Positions 53,341-56,469 of a stretch of 56,469 nt of DNA are shown in pieces. Positions within the stretch are counted from its first letter, which is position 1; every line of letters starts with the position of its first letter. The DNA is from Lutibacter oceani. Lineage in GTDB: Bacteria; Bacteroidota; Bacteroidia; Flavobacteriales; Flavobacteriaceae. The translations under genes and the position numbers were made by a program. The notes beneath the pieces were generated by a model, which saw only the letters and a list, made by a program, of their open reading frames with translations, was not told the origin of the DNA and ran no database searches. The stretch covers positions 1 to 56,469 of the forward strand of contig NZ_QTTQ01000013.1 in NCBI RefSeq assembly GCF_003384935.1, in the 5' to 3' direction.

Positions 53341-53541
53341 ACTTTAAATGTGTATTTATATAAAATGAATTTAAATAAGCCACAATTTAAGTTTGTTTTT
53401 AACTTATCCATTTAATTTTTTACTATTTTAGTATGAAATTTAAAAATTGCAAACAAAATTCAACACCAATAAAAAAGCTAAAACATACGTTTATCCGGAA
53501 TATTAATGCGATAAACAGTTGATTTAGTTTGCATATAACAA
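53341..53541 (+). other. attI-like spacer between recombinase and first cassette
   Basis: Non-coding, about 200 nt. Contains an inverted repeat GTTTATC (53489-53495) / GATAAAC (53510-53516) with a 14-nt loop, followed by AGTTGATTTAG and then ATAACAAGTTG at the first cassette core. By position it would be the primary insertion site. No attC-type hairpin is present. Confidence 0.5.
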
Positions 53542-53555
53542 GTTGCCTGTAATAC
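53542..53555 (+). repeat. first cassette-start core
   Basis: GTTGCCTGTAATAC. The reverse complement of the core after the antitoxin stop (54313-54326) is GTTGCCTGTAGTAC, 13 of 14 identical. In a circularised cassette the two would pair to close the hairpin. Confidence 0.75.
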
Positions 53556-53605
53556 GATTGAAAATCGTAAAATAAAAATAGTTTCCATATATTGAAACTT
53601 TTTAC

Positions 53606-53613
53606 TAACTTTG
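53606..53613 (+). promoter_or_regulatory. -7 box of the toxin-antitoxin cassette
   Basis: TAACTTTG, a good Bacteroidota -7 box 24 nt before the toxin ATG. A clear -33 box is not seen. The cassette appears to carry its own promoter. Confidence 0.5.
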
Positions 53614-53636
53614 TCGTCTAAATAGTTAGAAAAGGA

Positions 53637-53978
53637 ATGAAACCTAAATTTGATGTAATATTTTTAGAACAAGCTATTGAGTTTGTAGAAAATTTAGACA
53701 ATAAAACGAGAACGAAAATATTCTACAATATTGATAAAGCTAAATTGATAAATGATCCAAAACTTTTTAAAAAATTAAAAGATGAAATTTGGGAGTTCAG
53801 AACAAAATATAACGGAATTCAAATTAGACTTTTTGCTTTTTGGGACAAAACAGAGAAAACTGAAACGCTAGTGATATCAACTCACGGAATTATTAAAAAA
53901 GTGAGTAAAGTTCCAAAAGGAGATATTGAAAAAGCTGAAAAATTGAGAGAGGAATATTTTAATCAAAAAAAACTTTAG
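53637..53978 (+). CDS. RelE/HigB-family toxin (Gp49-like)
   Basis: 113 aa. FLEQAIEFVENLDNKTRTKIFYNI, FKKLKDEIWEFRTKYNGIQIRLFAFWDKTEKTETLVISTHGIIKKVSKVP and GDIEKAEKLREEYF match the phage-derived Gp49/HigB toxin layout. It should be an mRNA-cleaving toxin. Toxin-first order with an XRE antitoxin 3 nt later is the HigBA pattern. First cassette of the array. Confidence 0.88.
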   Translation: MKPKFDVIFLEQAIEFVENLDNKTRTKIFYNIDKAKLINDPKLFKKLKDEIWEFRTKYNGIQIRLFAFWDKTEKTETLVISTHGIIKKVSKVPKGDIEKAEKLREEYFNQKKL

Positions 53979-53981
53979 AAA

Positions 53982-54311
53982 ATGGAAACTACTAAAAAAA
54001 TGAAAATGATGAGTTTAGACCAACTTAAAGATAAACATCTTGGAGAAGTTGGAACAATTGAAAGAGATAAATATGAGTTTGATTTAAAAATTGAGATTCT
54101 TGGAGATATGATAAAATCTGTCCGAAAAGAAAGACACTTAACTCAAGAACAATTAGGAGAACTAATTGGAGTGCAAAAATCTCAAATATCAAAACTTGAG
54201 AGAAATACGAGAAATGTTACAATTGAGACAATTTTGAAAGTCTTTAAAGCTTTGAAAGCTAATGTGAAATTCAGTATAGAAATGAACGAGGGAGAATTCA
54301 AAGTAGCGTAA
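53982..54311 (+). CDS. XRE-family antitoxin (HigA-like)
   Basis: 109 aa. The helix-turn-helix DMIKSVRKERHLTQEQLGELIGVQKSQISKLERNTRNVTIETILKVFKALKANV occupies residues about 45-98. It should neutralise the upstream toxin and repress the cassette promoter. Its stop codon lies one base before the cassette-end core at 54313. Confidence 0.88.
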   Translation: METTKKMKMMSLDQLKDKHLGEVGTIERDKYEFDLKIEILGDMIKSVRKERHLTQEQLGELIGVQKSQISKLERNTRNVTIETILKVFKALKANVKFSIEMNEGEFKVA

Positions 54312-54312
54312 A

Positions 54313-54456
54313 GTACTACAGGCAACAACTCATAAAATTTATGCTTAAATTTGATTTAGTACAAACGACAAACATTCAATAAAAAATTTGCTACGTCCGA
54401 AAAATCTCCGATTTTCCAGTCGCACAAATCTTATAAAAAACCGTTGTATAAAATTT
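54313..54456 (+). repeat. attC-like element between TA and RT cassettes
   Basis: Core GTACTACAGGCAAC (54313-54326), spacer AAC, arm TCATAAAATTTATGC (54330-54344). A long centre contains a small hairpin (GAAAAATC-TCC-GATTTTC). The arm GCACAAATCTTATAA (54422-54436) is complementary at 12 of 15 positions, followed by AAAACC and GTTGTATAAAATTT, the start core of the next cassette (54443-54456). Same order and spacers as the other two elements, but an unrelated centre. Confidence 0.75.
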
Positions 54457-54490
54457 AAAACAAAGACCTACAAAAAGAAAAATAACCTTA

Positions 54491-56242
54491 ATGAATTTAA
54501 AAAAGCTATTAGAAAAAGGATATTTCCCAAAAGAACTTCCTCCTCCATTTGAAACTAAACTTTTCGCTGACAAACATCAGACTATAAATGCTCGATGGAA
54601 AAAAATAATTGAGGAAGAAAAAAAGAAAAAACCTAGTGAAAGTAAATCAACAGCAAGAAAGAGGTTCCAAGATAAGTATGGGAAATATTCAAGTTCTCAA
54701 TTAGCTATATTTAGTATTTCTAAAGGAGTATATTCTCGAAGAAAAATTGCTATTCCAAATCCTAAACAGTATTTAGACCTTTCAAAAGCAGTCATTGAAA
54801 ACTGGAGTTTGTTAAGAAACACATATAAGTTAAGCCCATATTCACAAAGTACACCTATCGAATCTGGCGCAAATAGAGCTGTTAGAACAAAAAGTAACTC
54901 TTGGAGTAATTTTAAATTTCAATTAATCGAAAAATCTTTTGATAAAAAAATTGAATTAAGATTAGATATTTCTCAATTTTATCCAACAATATATACTCAT
55001 TCTATTCCTTGGGCTATTTTAGGAAAAGAAAAAGCGAAAAAACTTTTTAAAAAATCAGCTACCGATAAAGTGAAATGGGAAAAATTATTAGCACAAAATA
55101 ACAAAGATGCTAAAGCATATAAGTCGGCTGATTTTATTGATAACCTTGTGAGAAATTGTAATGACCGGCAGAGTATCGGTTTATGTATTGGGCCTGATAC
55201 CTCTTTCATTTTAGCAGAGATTATAGGTAATAGAATTGATTTTGAAATTAATAAACGATTAAATTTAATAAATCATTCTGGAACTAGATATTATGATGAT
55301 TATTATTTATACTTTGACACAAGAAATGATGCTGAAAATGCATTAAAAATAATACAGCAGGTTCTTTATGAGTTTCAATTAGAAACTAATGAAAGTAAAG
55401 TAAGTATTAAAAATCTTCCATTTCAATACATAGAATTATGGTCAGATAATTTAGATAGATTTAAGTTTGAAAAATCTGACAAGTTTGAAATAAGAAATTT
55501 CTTCAACCTACTTCATAGAACAATTGATTTAAATAAGAAAAACTCATCTTGGATTATCAATTATGCATTAAAACGATTTAAAAAAGGAGAAGTCGAAATT
55601 AAAGAAGGTGAATGGGAAATTTTCCTTTCATTTTTATTACAAACTTTAATAATTGATACAAGTATAATTGCTTTAATATTTGAAATTATTTTAATATATC
55701 AAGTCTACTTAAATAATAAATCAAAATATAAGATAAAAAATGTATTAACTAATATAATCAAAGAACATATAATACTCAACCATTCTTTTGAGGTTACTTG
55801 GTCTTTATGGCTGTTTATTTCATTTGAGATTGAATGTGATAAGCAAGTTTTAGAATTGGTTTTAGAAAGTAAAGATTCAATATCTAAAATTTTATGTCTT
55901 GATTTAATTAATAAAAATTTATACAAAGGAAGAAAACCTCAATTAAAAAGAATTAAAGAAGAGCTAAAAACAGTAAGTAGTTTTGGTGATAATTGGTTAC
56001 TAATATATGAAACAATAAAACAAAACTGGCTTGATTTCGAGGATGATAAAACTATAATGAATAATGAGTATTTCGAAATTCTAAAAGATTTAGATATATC
56101 TTTTTATAATAATACAAATCAAATCCAACCAAAAGTAAAAGTAGAGATTGATTATAATGAATTTTTTGATATTGAATATCATTTAATAACAATTGAACCT
56201 GAAACAGAAGATGATGATGAAGATGACGACGCTTGGTATTAA
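54491..56242 (+). CDS. defence-type reverse transcriptase (RNA-directed DNA polymerase)
   Basis: 583 aa. N-terminal LLEKGYFPKELPPPFET is a motif I associate with unknown-group/Abi reverse transcriptases. RT motif A is LRLDISQFYPTIYTHSIPWAI, motif B QSIGLCIGPDTSFILAEII, and the catalytic motif C is YYDD (RYYDDYYLYFD) instead of YADD. About 230 helical residues follow the polymerase core, and the tail is acidic (EDDDEDDDAWY). No maturase, Cas1 or retron features are seen. It is the only gene of its cassette; a DRT-like antiphage role is likely, but the exact class was not determined. Confidence 0.85.
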   Translation: MNLKKLLEKGYFPKELPPPFETKLFADKHQTINARWKKIIEEEKKKKPSESKSTARKRFQDKYGKYSSSQLAIFSISKGVYSRRKIAIPNPKQYLDLSKAVIENWSLLRNTYKLSPYSQSTPIESGANRAVRTKSNSWSNFKFQLIEKSFDKKIELRLDISQFYPTIYTHSIPWAILGKEKAKKLFKKSATDKVKWEKLLAQNNKDAKAYKSADFIDNLVRNCNDRQSIGLCIGPDTSFILAEIIGNRIDFEINKRLNLINHSGTRYYDDYYLYFDTRNDAENALKIIQQVLYEFQLETNESKVSIKNLPFQYIELWSDNLDRFKFEKSDKFEIRNFFNLLHRTIDLNKKNSSWIINYALKRFKKGEVEIKEGEWEIFLSFLLQTLIIDTSIIALIFEIILIYQVYLNNKSKYKIKNVLTNIIKEHIILNHSFEVTWSLWLFISFEIECDKQVLELVLESKDSISKILCLDLINKNLYKGRKPQLKRIKEELKTVSSFGDNWLLIYETIKQNWLDFEDDKTIMNNEYFEILKDLDISFYNNTNQIQPKVKVEIDYNEFFDIEYHLITIEPETEDDDEDDDAWY

Positions 56243-56243
56243 T

Positions 56244-56378
56244 AAACTTTATACAACAATGGCTATAAAAAATTGCTTAATTCAGTAAATAGAATGTTTC
56301 TAAAACAAAAAAAACTTAAATTTAAACATCAGAAAATTACGTTTTCAAAAACGCAACTTTCCATAGCCTAAACCGTTG
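56244..56378 (+). repeat. attC-like element after the RT cassette
   Basis: Core AAACTTTATACAAC (56244-56257) is the reverse complement of the RT cassette start GTTGTATAAAATTT at 13 of 14 positions. Then AAT, arm GGCTATAAAAAATTGC (56261-56276), a centre shared with 47864-48000, arm GCAACTTTCCATAGCC (56353-56368), TAAACC and GTTG. The element begins one base after the RT stop codon. Confidence 0.8.
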
Positions 56379-56469
56379 GCATTAATAGTGCCAGAGGAAA
56401 ATTTTAGTTCTATTGAAAAATGATTAGCATTCTATTATAATTTGTAATTTTTAAGATAAATCTAGTTAA
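56375..56469 (+). other. start of a further cassette (cut by the window end)
   Basis: Begins GTTGGCATTAATAGTGCC, containing the small inverted repeat GGCA-N7-TGCC. No gene start is visible in the remaining sequence. If the cassette model holds, its end should carry GGCACTATTAATGCCAAC or a close variant. Confidence 0.45.

Noticed and set aside
54491..56242. Reverse transcriptase as part of a retron, group II intron or diversity-generating element.
   Set aside because: No maturase/endonuclease domain, no template/variable repeat pair and no typical retron msr-msd inverted repeats were seen around it.
1..56469. CRISPR arrays, tRNA or rRNA genes.
   Set aside because: No regularly spaced direct repeats, no tRNA-like CCA-ending cloverleaf sequence and no rRNA-like segment were noticed on either strand; a covariance search was not possible.

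Overview
The window is about 56 kb of very AT-rich DNA with Bacteroidota traits. Promoters fit a TTTG / TAnnTTTG pattern, lipoprotein signals are short, and the protein repertoire (DUF6979, DUF6624-like, AraC-TPR regulators, GH130, HsdR close to 1000 aa) is most like Flavobacteriaceae. No rRNA, tRNA or CRISPR array was seen.

Layout. (1) 0.1-4.7 kb: ordinary chromosomal genes (Ca2+/H+ antiporter, class V aminotransferase, lipocalin, DUF2177, DUF1295). (2) 5.1-22.6 kb: one co-directional defence island. A type I restriction-modification system with two HsdM subunits carries, between hsdS and hsdR, an McrBC pair, two small unknown proteins and a winged-helix/nucleotidyltransferase pair. That pair has its own promoter, framed by 17-bp inverted repeats. 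After hsdR come a PD-(D/E)xK-helicase fusion (DUF2075) and an HNH endonuclease of the phosphorothioate-sensing type. (3) 22.7-39 kb: two copies, 12.9 kb apart, of a cassette encoding a 566-aa lipoprotein and a 383-aa radical SAM protein. Between the copies lie decayed defence genes (Abi_2 C-terminus, probable Argonaute C-terminus), an AraC-TPR regulator with two matching operator sites, a CPBP protease, a chimeric cupin ORF, an ECF sigma factor, hydrolases and a dehydrogenase. Copy 2 starts exactly where a DUF6624-like gene is cut off. (4) 39-47 kb: glycan genes (sialidase-like, MFS, GH130), two tiny Lys-rich proteins sharing a terminator, DUF418, SPFH, LigT and GNAT. (5) 47.2-56.5 kb: a PPi-type phosphofructokinase, a LexA-like/exonuclease-GIY-YIG operon, and an integron-like region.

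The most interesting system is the integron-like region. A tyrosine recombinase (52147-53340) with an IntI-like C-terminus is followed by a toxin-antitoxin cassette and a reverse-transcriptase cassette. Each cassette begins with a GTTG core of about 14 bp that is the reverse complement of a CAAC core lying 1 nt after its own last stop codon. Each ends in a 135-145 nt hairpin element of layout CAAC-AAY-arm...arm'-(T/A)AAACY-GTT. This is the logic of integron attC cassettes. A third cassette (parDE, 47243-48000) sits outside the array, and its hairpin shares the central sequence of the RT cassette's hairpin while the paired arms co-vary.

All product names come from reading motifs by eye. No database search or folding program was run.
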